Assembly: GCF_030408815.1 (NCBI RefSeq)
Contig: NZ_CP047355.1
Span: forward strand, 1,054,001-1,118,000
From: Corynebacterium freiburgense
GTDB lineage: Bacteria > Actinomycetota > Actinomycetes > Mycobacteriales > Mycobacteriaceae
Direction: 5' to 3'
Length of the DNA: 64,000 nucleotides
In this document: piece after piece, positions 36,510 through 46,052 of the stretch
How the letters are laid out: every line of letters starts with the position of its first letter
How positions within the stretch are numbered: position 1 is the stretch's first letter
Notes under the pieces: generated by a model
What the model saw: only the letters and a program-made list of their open reading frames with translations
What the model was told of the DNA's origin: nothing
Databases searched by the model: none
Position numbers and translations under genes: made by a program

Positions 36510-37610
36510 TTATTCACGGACGTGTGACTGCATACGATTCTTGCGATGCTCATTGGAATTGTCTTGAATACTGAGTTCTGGGGACTCCGTGTTGTCGAAA
36601 AACTGGGATAGATCAATGTCGGGAGCGGGTCTGGGTGCATGGGGGTTGTCGCCCTCTGGAAATGGGAATGTTTTTGCCTCAAGGGTTCCTTCGAGCGCGC
36701 TGTCCAGCACGGCTGCTTGTGGCAAGTTAAGGTGGTTTATGTTCTCTAGCTCTGTGCGAAGTGTTTGGCTAAAGCCATGTGAACGATAGAATTCTTCACC
36801 TTTAGCCGCGGCGCGCCGAGCATTGAAGGGGGTTTTCGGATCGGTGCCGTCGTCTTTGGTGCCTACCACCCAGTAGTGGGGAACATGCATTCGCTGCTCG
36901 TCATAAAGGTCTCGCAATTGAGTTTCTTGAGGGGCCCCACCGCCGCCCACCATTATGGTGCCACCAGTAACTAAATCAGTTCGATGATTAAGAATTCCAT
37001 AAGAAATAAATTCGGCACCTCCTGAATATCCCATCCACCAAATATTGGTCCGATCAATATTCTTTATGGATTCAATCTTTTCGGTGATTAGTGAAAGTAC
37101 CCATTTTCGTTTCGTGGGGATATCTTTCCACCAGGTGAGTTCTTTATCGCTGTTGGAAGTCATGGGGGCTTCAGGTTGAAGCATGATCATGTTGTAGGAG
37201 GCTGCAACAGAAGCTAGGCAATTCGGCAAATTGTTTGGGTACGAGTATTCAAAGCCTCCATCTCCATGAAGGCGAATAAGGATGCCCACAGGCTTGGAGT
37301 AGTCGATATTACGTGCAAAAAGGTGGTATCGCCCCTTCACGCCCTCGGCCTCAAAATGTTGATTGAGTTGTACGTCGTCAGGTTTTGTAGCTATCGCGGG
37401 GTGGTCCTCCGAAGCTAAATTGCCGGGTCGGGCGCGGGGGTCGTCGCTATCCAAACCCCATTGAGTGCAAGGAGCTGCAGCATTGAAGTTGGCACCATCA
37501 TTTTTTTCCGAGAATAAATATGCGCCAGCAAGTAGGAAGAGTATAAGAAGAAGTACTAACCCGAGTGCTCGATATACTGCCAATCGAGTGTTTTCCACAC
37601 CTTCCCCCAT
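36510..37610 (-). CDS. Membrane-anchored alpha/beta hydrolase (esterase)
   Basis: 366 residues. One N-terminal transmembrane helix (ALGLVLLLILFLLAGAYLF) holds the enzyme on the outer face. The catalytic domain has an oxyanion region LIRLHGDGGFEYSYPNNLP (shown in part), the nucleophile elbow MGYSGGAEF, a likely Asp in VVGTKDDGTDP and a His in INHLNLPQAA. The C-terminal 50 residues are polar and look disordered. A carboxylesterase of the extracellular space; substrate unknown. Two possible starts (ATG 37610 or GTG 37598) differ by four residues and share GGAAGG nearby. Divergent from the NRPS-like gene, so the gap 37611-37747 holds both promoters. Confidence 0.82.
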   Translation of the reverse strand: MGEGVENTRLAVYRALGLVLLLILFLLAGAYLFSEKNDGANFNAAAPCTQWGLDSDDPRARPGNLASEDHPAIATKPDDVQLNQHFEAEGVKGRYHLFARNIDYSKPVGILIRLHGDGGFEYSYPNNLPNCLASVAASYNMIMLQPEAPMTSNSDKELTWWKDIPTKRKWVLSLITEKIESIKNIDRTNIWWMGYSGGAEFISYGILNHRTDLVTGGTIMVGGGGAPQETQLRDLYDEQRMHVPHYWVVGTKDDGTDPKTPFNARRAAAKGEEFYRSHGFSQTLRTELENINHLNLPQAAVLDSALEGTLEAKTFPFPEGDNPHAPRPAPDIDLSQFFDNTESPELSIQDNSNEHRKNRMQSHVRE

Positions 37611-37747
37611 TCCTTATTGCCAGGGCTGTATTTTAGCTATACTATAGCAGTGCAATTAGCCAAAATCTACGTTAAATCTATTTACTCTACAGGTATATTA
37701 ATATTTTTTAATTTTTGATCGTGCTTGAAGAAAATGAGGTTGTCTTG

Positions 37748-40700
37748 ATGTCATCAGGCGGGTTTTCCTATGCCGCGATCCCTGATCATAGCCAATTGGC
37801 TATTTTTGGTGTGGAGGCCGAACCGGAGCCGCGCACACTTGTAGATATTGCATGTACAACTTTTTCCAATCATCCAAATATCGTTGGTATTGAATCTGAT
37901 ACTGAAGCTTTGACGTATCAGGAAGTTGAGCTACGAATCTCCCATGAGGTCGAACGCTTGCACGAGTTAGGCATTGGGCGCGGAGATCGGATAGGTATTA
38001 GGGTCCCTTCGGGGAGTACAGACCTATATATTGCGATCCTATCGACGATTTTTGCGGGAGCCGCATATGTTCCCGTTGATTGGGATGATCCGGATTCTCG
38101 TGCCAAAACAGTTTGGGAGGAAGCCCAGGTTGCTGCGGTCTATGGGGAGGGGTTATCAATAACGCCCATGGCGCCACCGCGCGAATGGGGCGTCGATAAG
38201 TTTAATGCGCCAACCCTTGAAGATGATGCGTGGATTATTTTTACCTCAGGCTCAACAGGTAAACCGAAAGGCGTTGCGATTACACATCGTGCTGCCGCAG
38301 CCCTTGTCGATGCGGAACAGCGGATGTATTTGTTGGAAGATCCGTTAGGTCCTAGCGATCGCGTTATGGCCGGACTTTCCGTCGCTTTCGATGCTTCGTG
38401 CGAGGAAATGTGGTTGGCTTGGCGGACTGGTGCCACACTGGTTGCGGCGCACCGCGATACCGTCCGATCTGGTGATGTTCTGGGGCGTTGGTTGGTGCAA
38501 AAGGAGATTACAGCGATTTCCACTGTTCCTACTCTTGCCGCATTTTGGGCAGTGGAAGACCTTACGAAAATCCGTTTGCTCATTTTTGGGGGTGAAGCAC
38601 TTCCTCAGGATCTTATTGACCGCTTATATGCTCCTGGTCGGGAAATTTGGAATACATACGGGCCCACAGAAGCTACTGTCATTGCCTCCGGTCATCTTGT
38701 AACTCCTGAACCGCCAGTTCGAATTGGACGTCCGGTTCCAGGGTGGCAATTAGTTGTGGTGAATGAACAAGAAGAAGTGGTTGAGTGGGGCGAAACTGGG
38801 CAGCTCATTATTGGCGGAGTTGGTCTGGGCCGGTACTTGGATCCGGAAAAAGATGCACAGGTTTATGCGCCCCTTCCCGCAATGAATTGGTCACGAGCTT
38901 ATCGAACGGGTGATCTTGTGAAGGCCGAACGCGAAGGTTTGGTATTTGCGGGTCGCGCGGATGATCAGATTAAGTTTGCTGGACGACGCCTCGAGCTCGG
39001 GGAAATCGATGACAAGCTCACCGCTTGCACAAATGTGCGCATAGGGGCCGCGCAAAAGCATTCCACTGCTGCTGGATCTGATGTGTTGGTTGGGTATCTT
39101 GTTGCGGAAGAAAATACAACGATTGATCTTGCCCAATGTCGCACTGAACTTGCGGCCACGATGCCTGGGGGTATCGTCCCGGTGTTGTGTGTTTTGGAAG
39201 AGATGCCAACTAAGACTTCTGGAAAAGTTGACCGAAAAGCACTGCCTTGGCCATTGCCAGATGCCGGTGAAGATGAAGACTCGGATATTCCAGAAAATCT
39301 GCGCTATTTGGCGCAGGCTTGGAAAGATCAACTTGGGCCGATTCCACTCAATAATTCATCTAATTTTTTCGACCTTGGTGGGTCTTCTGTAGCCGTTGCT
39401 AAACTCGCTGCTGAATTGCGTAAAACGTATCCTACTGCCGATATCGGGGAGCTTTATAAAAACCCAACTTTGGAATCAATGGGGTCTTATTTAGCTTCTC
39501 TTGGTGGGACAACGGAGCAGCGAGCAATGCCGGAACCATTGCCAAAATTTGGGAAACTATTCCAAGCTCTTTGGATTTTTGCAATTAACGTATATACGGG
39601 AATTCGATATTCAATAAGTGCTTTATTGGTTGTTTGGATTTTATCGGTTGCTGGCAATGCGGCTTGGGTTACTAGGCCGCCATTTATTCCATTGTTTATT
39701 GCGTGGCTTGTGTTCTATACGCCTTTTGGGAAAATGATGATTTCCGCCATGGTTGTACGAGCGCTCAACTACAACCTTAAGCCAGGAGTATACAAACGCG
39801 GCGGCAAAGAACATTTACGTATTTGGGCTGCTGAGCGTTTTGTAAACTATCAGCATCATGATGCGATGAATGGAACTCCATATGCGCCAATGTTGTACCG
39901 ACTATTTGGAAATAAAATTGGTATTGGTTCAGCGATTAATTCCGGACTATCAGTCACTGGTTTAACGGTCATTGGTAACAATGTTTCCATTGAAAATGAA
40001 GTTGAAATGACCGGATACTGGATTGAAGGTAGCAATGTTTATGTAGGTGCAATTAATGTTGGCAATAATGCGCGCATCGGAATGCGTTCTACAGTTTCGC
40101 CGAATGCGGTCATTGGTGCTGGCGCCGAAATCCTCCCTGGGACACATGTAAAAGGTGTGGCTAAATCTGGCAAAATGTACGACGGCGCGCCAATGCGGGA
40201 AATTGGTTCCGCCAATCAGAATTGGCCATTAGAAAATCCGCAAGAGCAACAACATCTCGGAATTATGTATAAGTATGAGGCTTTGGCCCTGTATTCAGTG
40301 GGCATGTTTTTAGTGAACTTTATGCCGCTTATTGCATTTATTCCGGGGGCAGCTTGGTTTTCTACACAATCAGGTATTTTGAAAATGCAGTCTTACCAGG
40401 ACGTGTTTTGGGAGTTAGCTGTGTGGACAATCCCGCTTGTCCTTATGCAGCAAATCGTGTGGCTGTGTTTTATAGCTGGCTTGGTTCGCCTTCTATCTGT
40501 GGTTATTCAACCTGGGTTCTATCCACAGAAATCGTTTACAGCTTGGGCACTTTGGCTTACCACGAGTTTAATGGCTCAATCGCTTGAGTCCTTCTATTTT
40601 ATTTATGCTTCCTGGCTTACACCGGCGTGGATGCGTATGTGTGGGGCCACGGTAGGCAAAAACGTGGAAATTTCAACAGTCGTTGTTATTCCACACTTAA

Positions 40701-41743
40701 CACGGATTGAAGATGGGTCTTTTTTGGCGGATGACGCCATGGCTTCTCCGCCGCGTTTTGGTAATGGATGGGTACATATTGGTTCTTCAACGGTGGGCAA
40801 ACAAAGTTTTGTGGGAAATTCCGCCATTGTGGGGATTGATCGAGACATGCCAAATGGTTCCCTGCTAGCGGTATTATCTACCGCCCCGTACCACCCTTCT
40901 TCCGGATCTTCATGGTTGGGCCGTACTGCAAGCTCAATACCGAGGCAAAAGCTGGGTGCGGATTCTGAGCGAACATTCCGCCCGCCAATACGCTTGCGCA
41001 TGGCACGCGCGTTTGTAGAATCTTTGCGGGTTCTGCCACTGTTTATTTCTTTCTGGATTGACCTTGCAATTATTTTTTGTATGACCGGAATTTATATGGA
41101 GATGGGCAGGGGGCTGCGCGGCCTACTGTTCGCTATTGCTGCTTCTGGCCCTATTGTGCTTCTCGCATATTCTGTGTCTGCGTATATCCCAGTGATTGTT
41201 AAGTGGCTTATTGTAGGTAAATTCCGCCCTGGCAATAAAGAATTGCATTCATCATTTGTATGGCGGAACGAACTTTCCGATAATTTCAATGAATATTTGG
41301 CTGTTCCAACAATGGTCTTTTTAAGTTTGGGTACGCCATTTTTCAATCTTTGGGCCCGGTGTATGGGCGCGAAAATAGGAAAAGATGTCTGGTGTGACAC
41401 TTGGTGGCTTCCAGAGTTTGATCTTATTGAGCTTAAAAAGAATTCCACCGTTAATAGTGGTGCGGTGATTCAAACACACCTTTTCCACGACCGGGTAATG
41501 TCACTGGAACCGGTAGTGGTAGGTGAGGGCGCAACACTTGGACCTTCGAGTTTCGTGCTTCCAGGTTCAGTGATTGGTGATCGTTCCACTATTGGTCCAG
41601 CATCCTTGATTTTGCGGCAGGACCAAATTCCGCCCGATAGTATTTGGGAAGGGAATCCTGTCCGCCCAGCTCAATCAGTTGCACCTTTAAAGGTAGAGGC
41701 TCCAGTGTCTAGTTCACACGGTCAGGAGGCATCATTGTGTTAA
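37748..41743 (+). CDS. Pls-like nonribosomal peptide synthetase (adenylation, carrier, membrane, three beta-helix acyltransferase-like domains)
   Basis: 1331 residues; ATG at 37748 with GAGG eight bases upstream. Adenylation domain: TSGSTGKPKG (about 166-175), the Asp of FDASCEEMW (binds the amino group of an alpha-amino acid), NTYGPTEAT, YRTGDL, GRADDQIKFAGRRLELGE, and the Lys in TSGKVDRKALP. Carrier domain: FFDLGGSSVAVAKL with the phosphopantetheine Ser. Then membrane helices in three groups, between which lie three left-handed beta-helix, hexapeptide-repeat segments (VIGNNVSIENEVEMTG, GATVGKNVEISTVVVIP, GAKIGKDVWCDTWWLPE). This is the architecture and length of epsilon-poly-L-lysine synthetase (about 1319 residues). 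It probably makes an isopeptide-linked poly-amino acid, or loads and transfers one amino acid, at the membrane. Next gene overlaps by 7 bases. Confidence 0.9.
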   Translation: MSSGGFSYAAIPDHSQLAIFGVEAEPEPRTLVDIACTTFSNHPNIVGIESDTEALTYQEVELRISHEVERLHELGIGRGDRIGIRVPSGSTDLYIAILSTIFAGAAYVPVDWDDPDSRAKTVWEEAQVAAVYGEGLSITPMAPPREWGVDKFNAPTLEDDAWIIFTSGSTGKPKGVAITHRAAAALVDAEQRMYLLEDPLGPSDRVMAGLSVAFDASCEEMWLAWRTGATLVAAHRDTVRSGDVLGRWLVQKEITAISTVPTLAAFWAVEDLTKIRLLIFGGEALPQDLIDRLYAPGREIWNTYGPTEATVIASGHLVTPEPPVRIGRPVPGWQLVVVNEQEEVVEWGETGQLIIGGVGLGRYLDPEKDAQVYAPLPAMNWSRAYRTGDLVKAEREGLVFAGRADDQIKFAGRRLELGEIDDKLTACTNVRIGAAQKHSTAAGSDVLVGYLVAEENTTIDLAQCRTELAATMPGGIVPVLCVLEEMPTKTSGKVDRKALPWPLPDAGEDEDSDIPENLRYLAQAWKDQLGPIPLNNSSNFFDLGGSSVAVAKLAAELRKTYPTADIGELYKNPTLESMGSYLASLGGTTEQRAMPEPLPKFGKLFQALWIFAINVYTGIRYSISALLVVWILSVAGNAAWVTRPPFIPLFIAWLVFYTPFGKMMISAMVVRALNYNLKPGVYKRGGKEHLRIWAAERFVNYQHHDAMNGTPYAPMLYRLFGNKIGIGSAINSGLSVTGLTVIGNNVSIENEVEMTGYWIEGSNVYVGAINVGNNARIGMRSTVSPNAVIGAGAEILPGTHVKGVAKSGKMYDGAPMREIGSANQNWPLENPQEQQHLGIMYKYEALALYSVGMFLVNFMPLIAFIPGAAWFSTQSGILKMQSYQDVFWELAVWTIPLVLMQQIVWLCFIAGLVRLLSVVIQPGFYPQKSFTAWALWLTTSLMAQSLESFYFIYASWLTPAWMRMCGATVGKNVEISTVVVIPHLTRIEDGSFLADDAMASPPRFGNGWVHIGSSTVGKQSFVGNSAIVGIDRDMPNGSLLAVLSTAPYHPSSGSSWLGRTASSIPRQKLGADSERTFRPPIRLRMARAFVESLRVLPLFISFWIDLAIIFCMTGIYMEMGRGLRGLLFAIAASGPIVLLAYSVSAYIPVIVKWLIVGKFRPGNKELHSSFVWRNELSDNFNEYLAVPTMVFLSLGTPFFNLWARCMGAKIGKDVWCDTWWLPEFDLIELKKNSTVNSGAVIQTHLFHDRVMSLEPVVVGEGATLGPSSFVLPGSVIGDRSTIGPASLILRQDQIPPDSIWEGNPVRPAQSVAPLKVEAPVSSSHGQEASLC

Positions 41744-43215
41744 CACCTGAGAATATTCCACTGGTTCCAGAAGGCGATATTCCTATTGGTGCTCGGCCAC
41801 AACCAGGGCCGCGGGAGCCACGGGAAATCTGGAATGGTGGTGAACCAGTAGAGCAGCCAAATGCGCCAGCAACTCGTCGTCGTATTCGCGGTATTGATGC
41901 CGCCCGTGGGTTTGCCGTATTTGGCATGATGGGCGTGCATACACTTCCTGCCTGGGATAGCAATACTCAATCGGTGACCTTGGCGTATGAATTATTAGCG
42001 GGTCATGCGGCAGCGCTCTTTGCCACGCTTGCTGGATTATCCTTGGCAATTATTAGTGGTTTTCAGAATGTGCATACCGGACGGAGATTGCGCCAAGATC
42101 GTTGGAATGTATTTTTTCGCGCATTAATTGTAATTGTCCTAGGTACAAGTCTGAATTTTTTCCCACTGACGGTGTTTAATATTTTGCCGTATTATGGGTT
42201 TTTCTTTTTATTTGCAATTCCATTTTTAGGATTCCGTGCTCGGACGCTGTTTATCTGGGCGGCCGGTATGGCTATTGCTGGTCCATTATTGCGCTACATC
42301 GTTATGGGGATGGAGCAGTATGCTGAGCGCCCAGAGTCGGTGCTGGAAATGCAAAGTGCCACCAATTATATTGACATGCTCATTGATCCATTCACCTTTG
42401 CAATGACAATGATCTTTACTGGTGTGTATCCGGCGATTACTTGGATTGCGTTTATCTTATTGGGCATGGCCATTGGGCGGCTGGATCTAATGAAAATAGA
42501 AATCCAGATTAAAGTCGCTATTTTTAGCGGGATTACTGCAGCAATGACTGCATTAACCTCGGATATGCTGCTCAAAACATTTCGTGGTTTCGATCGCATT
42601 GTTGCGGCCACACCGGGAATGACACCGGATTATGTTATGGATTCGCTGGTTTTAGGTGGTGAAGTTCCCTCCACAACGCTGTGGTGGCAAGTGGCAGATG
42701 GCCCACACCTAAACACCATTGCATCAATCGTGTTTTCTGGCTCACTTGCAGCATTTGCATTGGCATTTTTTCTGCTTGCAGAACGCGCAGTGAAATTACT
42801 GCTTGTGCCCTTTGAACGGGCCGGATCAATGACACTGACTATCTACACACTGCATTTGCTGTTTTTAACATTGGTGGATGTTTCCAAGTATCCAATCTCT
42901 TGGTGCATTGTGCAGATTGTTTTTGCTATGGCGCTTGGAGTGTTCTGGCGTGAGGCGGTCGGCCAAGGACCGCTCGAAAAAATGCAATCCTATGCGGCGA
43001 AGTCGCTGGCAAAATCGATGGTGCCAATTCGCCGAACTGAAGCTGACCCTGGCGAAAGTGCCGGGGAATGGAGGTTGTACCAGCGTCCACGCCGTAGGCG
43101 GCGCCGCGGTTCTGAGCAGCCGCAGAAGCCTGAACGCTGGGCTGTTTTACTTAGTCCCGAGCAAAATTCACAAAATGCTGCTGGGCCTAAACCATCATTA
43201 AAACGGCAACAATAA
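41737..43215 (+). CDS. Multipass membrane acyltransferase-like protein (DUF1624/DUF418 type)
   Basis: 492 residues, with a GTG start inside the end of the NRPS gene (AGGAGG eight bases upstream), so it is translationally coupled to it. After a Pro-rich cytoplasmic leader comes the family signature RIRGIDAARGFAVFGMMGVHT, then about 9-10 transmembrane helices. The C-terminal tail is strongly basic (RPRRRRRRGSEQPQKPERW; shown in part). Members of this superfamily move acyl or acetyl groups across the membrane to an outside acceptor. Its partnership with the Pls-like enzyme suggests acylation, or export of its product. The amino-acid or sugar specificity is unknown. Confidence 0.82.
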   Translation: MLTPENIPLVPEGDIPIGARPQPGPREPREIWNGGEPVEQPNAPATRRRIRGIDAARGFAVFGMMGVHTLPAWDSNTQSVTLAYELLAGHAAALFATLAGLSLAIISGFQNVHTGRRLRQDRWNVFFRALIVIVLGTSLNFFPLTVFNILPYYGFFFLFAIPFLGFRARTLFIWAAGMAIAGPLLRYIVMGMEQYAERPESVLEMQSATNYIDMLIDPFTFAMTMIFTGVYPAITWIAFILLGMAIGRLDLMKIEIQIKVAIFSGITAAMTALTSDMLLKTFRGFDRIVAATPGMTPDYVMDSLVLGGEVPSTTLWWQVADGPHLNTIASIVFSGSLAAFALAFFLLAERAVKLLLVPFERAGSMTLTIYTLHLLFLTLVDVSKYPISWCIVQIVFAMALGVFWREAVGQGPLEKMQSYAAKSLAKSMVPIRRTEADPGESAGEWRLYQRPRRRRRRGSEQPQKPERWAVLLSPEQNSQNAAGPKPSLKRQQ

Positions 43216-43657
43216 CCCAAAGCGCCGCGAAAATACCGCTGAACATTGCGAGCTGGCTTTTTGCTTTACCCCAGTCCGCAATTTCAACTGGTTGGTCAGG
43301 CATGTCTTCTTTATCGAGTAGCCCGAGAGCTGCCATCATTTTCTTTTGCTTGGGTAGGATCAGGAAGAACAACAGGGCCCACGCAATAATAGTGATGGTG
43401 ATTGAGGCATGCATACGGCCTTCTTTAAGGTATGCCATATTCGAAAACAGCACACCAAACCCAAGTAAGGGGACAAGAAGTGAAAGCAAACCGTAAGTAT
43501 TGCTGATCTTGTGCAATACGGTGGCCGAGCCGCGCGCGGCGTCGTTACCGTTATGTGCTTCGAGTGCACGTACTTGGAATGTGGAGGTCGCTACTGTTAC
43601 GGGGCCGAGGAACAGGATTGCTGCAAGTACATGCAGAATAAACATGATTTGGTCCAC
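43187..43657 (-). CDS. Four-helix membrane protein, DUF2269-like
   Basis: About 156 residues from a GTG at 43657 with AAAGG upstream; an ATG at 43645 and a TTG at 43693 are alternatives. Four hydrophobic helices: FILHVLAAILFLGPVTVATS, TYGLLSLLVPLLGFGVLF, ASITITIIAWALLFFLIL, AMFSGIFAALWVIVAVLMMV. The first helix with HVL and the polar stretch FQVRALEAHNG are DUF2269-like. Its end overlaps the acyltransferase gene by 29 bases in convergent orientation. Function unknown. Confidence 0.75.
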   Translation of the reverse strand: MDQIMFILHVLAAILFLGPVTVATSTFQVRALEAHNGNDAARGSATVLHKISNTYGLLSLLVPLLGFGVLFSNMAYLKEGRMHASITITIIAWALLFFLILPKQKKMMAALGLLDKEDMPDQPVEIADWGKAKSQLAMFSGIFAALWVIVAVLMMV

Positions 43658-43673
43658 TTGAGGCTGGTACCTT

Positions 43674-44342
43674 TCAAAATCGGTGAGGTTCAACGGGCCA
43701 CTTTAGTGGTAGGGGAATAGATTCGCGAAAAATGCATGCGTTTTTCATGGTGGCGACATCATGGGGCGTTAGGGCGAGCTGCCAGGTGACGGTGACTTCT
43801 GCCACTCGCCGTGCATACCAACAGTGGGCATTTTGCTTCGGTGGCATCCATTCAGAAGGCAGCGAATCAGATTTATCTTGATTGGTCTTTTTGCTAGCAA
43901 CAATAAGATTACGGGGATCGTTTGCAAAGTTTTTTCGCTGGTTAAGGCTCCAATTATGCGCGCCCATATCCCACGCTGCTCGTAATGGAAAAACATGGTC
44001 AAGTTCGATATCGGCGCCGGTGGTCACTCCAATGGTTATGCCAGAATAAGGGTCAATGCCGGTGCCTTGCCGTATTGGGCACTGATGCTTATCGACGCCC
44101 CCGAGTGCCTGCTGGAGGGCAATATCACGGGTAGTGCAACCCCGGCCTTTAGATTCCCATCCTGGGCCGAATGCTTCACGCTGATAGCCGAGCACGCTCG
44201 CACGCTGTGGCACAGTGTGTATTTGTTGGAGTAATACCCGGAGCGGAATAGTGGGGCCAGGGTCGCGGCTTAATGAACTGCACGCAACAACAACGGTGAA
44301 AACTATAAGTATTCGACCAAAAGGAAGGTGCCTCATACACAT
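43674..44342 (-). CDS. Secreted HNH endonuclease lipoprotein (DUF1524/GmrSD-C-like)
   Basis: 222 residues from an ATG at 44342, or 220 from the ATG at 44336; neither has a strong ribosome site. The signal sequence RHLPFGRILIVFTVVVACSS has a lipobox with Cys near residue 20, so the protein is probably fixed to the outer leaflet. The nuclease core is IELDHVFPLRAAWDMGAHNW, then NFANDPRNLIVASKKTNQDKSD: the D-H, N and N-x-x-K pattern of secreted corynebacterial and mycobacterial HNH nucleases. It may degrade extracellular DNA for nutrition or act on competitors; no immunity gene is seen. Its 3' end overlaps only the TTG-started version of the next gene. Confidence 0.85.
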   Translation of the reverse strand: MCMRHLPFGRILIVFTVVVACSSLSRDPGPTIPLRVLLQQIHTVPQRASVLGYQREAFGPGWESKGRGCTTRDIALQQALGGVDKHQCPIRQGTGIDPYSGITIGVTTGADIELDHVFPLRAAWDMGAHNWSLNQRKNFANDPRNLIVASKKTNQDKSDSLPSEWMPPKQNAHCWYARRVAEVTVTWQLALTPHDVATMKNACIFRESIPLPLKWPVEPHRF

Positions 44343-44396
44343 ATGACGTGACGAGGCACTTGTATGGTTCCTATGCAGAAGAGATATTAAAAATCT

Positions 44397-45902
44397 TTAC
44401 CTTGCGAGTTCTGCAGCTTTATCGAATTCTTCGGTGATTTGCTGAGTGGGTGGTTTAGTTGCCAAGGAAACCGCAACCATTGCAATTGTTGCACACACAA
44501 ACCCTGGGACGATTTCATACATAATGTCGCCAAGTGCGGATTGTCCCCAGAAGAAGGATACAAGCGCACCAGTAACCATTCCTGCGATGGCACCATTGGT
44601 ATTAAGGCGTCGCCAGTAGAGGGAGGCAATTACTAGTGGTCCGAATGCGGAGCCAAAGCCGGCCCATGCAAATGCAACTAAACCTAGGATCGAATCATTG
44701 GGGTTGAGTGCGAGCATGGCTGCAACAATCGCTACCATGACTACGGCGGTGCGGGAAAGGTTAATTAATATCTGGCTGCTCGGCTTTTTCTTTACTACAA
44801 TGGTGTAGAGGTCCTCCACGAGCGCGGAGGAAACTACCAGAAGCTGTGAAGAAATCGTGGACATGATTGCTGCAAGCACAGCGGTCAATACCAGGCCCGC
44901 AATCAGTGGGTGGAATAGGATGCGGCCCATATCAAGGAAGATTGTTTCAAAGGATTTTTGGTCGGTAACCGAATATTCCGCATTTTGCCCAAAAAACGCG
45001 GTTCCAACAAGCGCTACAGCGGCGGCTCCAGCGATACAGAAGAACATCCAGCCAACGCCAATAATGCTTCCTCGGCGTGCTTCTTGTGGGCTGCGCAATG
45101 CCATAAAACGCACAATAATGTGTGGTTGGCCAAAGTAACCAAGTCCCCATGCCATATTCGAAATAATGACCATTAAGGAAACGCCCGAAATCATTGAGAA
45201 ATAGTTTGGGTTGCCTTCGGGATGGGGCCCATAGGGATTTGACGAAGCCCATGTCCAAATCGACGATGGATCATCGAGTGAGATCCATGCCATTAGGGGA
45301 ACAATAAGCAGTGAAAGGAACATAATCATGCCCTGTACTGCGTCGGTGTATGACACCGCAAGGAATCCTCCGATAAAGGTGTAGGCAACCGTCACTGCTG
45401 CCACAATGAGCATGCCGTCGATATATGAACCATTAAATGTGGATTCGAAATATTTACCGCCGGAAACCATGCCAGAGGAAACATAGAAAGTAAAGAACAC
45501 CAAGATCACTACTGACGAAATAATGCGTAGTGCGCGGGAGCGATCGTGGAGACGGTTTTCCATAAAGGAGGGAAGCGTAAGGGAATTTTCGGCGATTTCG
45601 GTGTAAGAACGCAGCCTTGGCGCCACCCACTTCCAGTTTGCCCAACAACCAATAAGCAATCCGACTGCAATCCATAGTTCGGAAAACCCGGTTACAAAAA
45701 GTGCGCCCGGCAAGCCCATAAGAAGCCATCCGGACATATCGGATGCGCCCGCAGAAAGTGCTGCTACAAAGGGGTTAAGATCACGGCCAGCGAGCATGTA
45801 ATCGTCGTATTCGTCTGTTTGACGGTAACTCCAGTAGCCGATTGCTAACATCACCAACATGTAGATGACAATGGCTACGATGAACCAGGTATGCTGCGTC
45901 AA
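44397..45902 (-). CDS. putP: Sodium/proline symporter
   Basis: 501 residues, about 13 transmembrane helices of the SSS (LeuT-fold) family. The TTG start at 45902 has GGAGG five bases upstream. PutP hallmarks: DEYDDYMLAGRDLNPFVAALSAGASDMSGWLLMGLPGA (given in part as LSAGASDMSGWLLMGLPGA), which includes the Na+ and proline residues Asp and Ser, SYTEIAENSLTLPSFMENR, and GGFLAVSYTDAVQG. Imports proline with Na+ for nutrition or osmoprotection. No proline dehydrogenase is nearby. Divergent from the SNF2 gene. Confidence 0.94.
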   Translation of the reverse strand: MTQHTWFIVAIVIYMLVMLAIGYWSYRQTDEYDDYMLAGRDLNPFVAALSAGASDMSGWLLMGLPGALFVTGFSELWIAVGLLIGCWANWKWVAPRLRSYTEIAENSLTLPSFMENRLHDRSRALRIISSVVILVFFTFYVSSGMVSGGKYFESTFNGSYIDGMLIVAAVTVAYTFIGGFLAVSYTDAVQGMIMFLSLLIVPLMAWISLDDPSSIWTWASSNPYGPHPEGNPNYFSMISGVSLMVIISNMAWGLGYFGQPHIIVRFMALRSPQEARRGSIIGVGWMFFCIAGAAAVALVGTAFFGQNAEYSVTDQKSFETIFLDMGRILFHPLIAGLVLTAVLAAIMSTISSQLLVVSSALVEDLYTIVVKKKPSSQILINLSRTAVVMVAIVAAMLALNPNDSILGLVAFAWAGFGSAFGPLVIASLYWRRLNTNGAIAGMVTGALVSFFWGQSALGDIMYEIVPGFVCATIAMVAVSLATKPPTQQITEEFDKAAELAR

Positions 45903-46052
45903 CCGGTCCTCCTTGTATAAGGGAATGAGTGTGTATGTGAATGAAGTATCCTTAGCCGCCTAAATGTATCTTGCCTCACATAGGTTTGGCTAGAGAATCA
46001 GACAATCTTTAAGTAACGGGGGTGTTATGGGTGGGCTGGTACAAAAGAAGAC

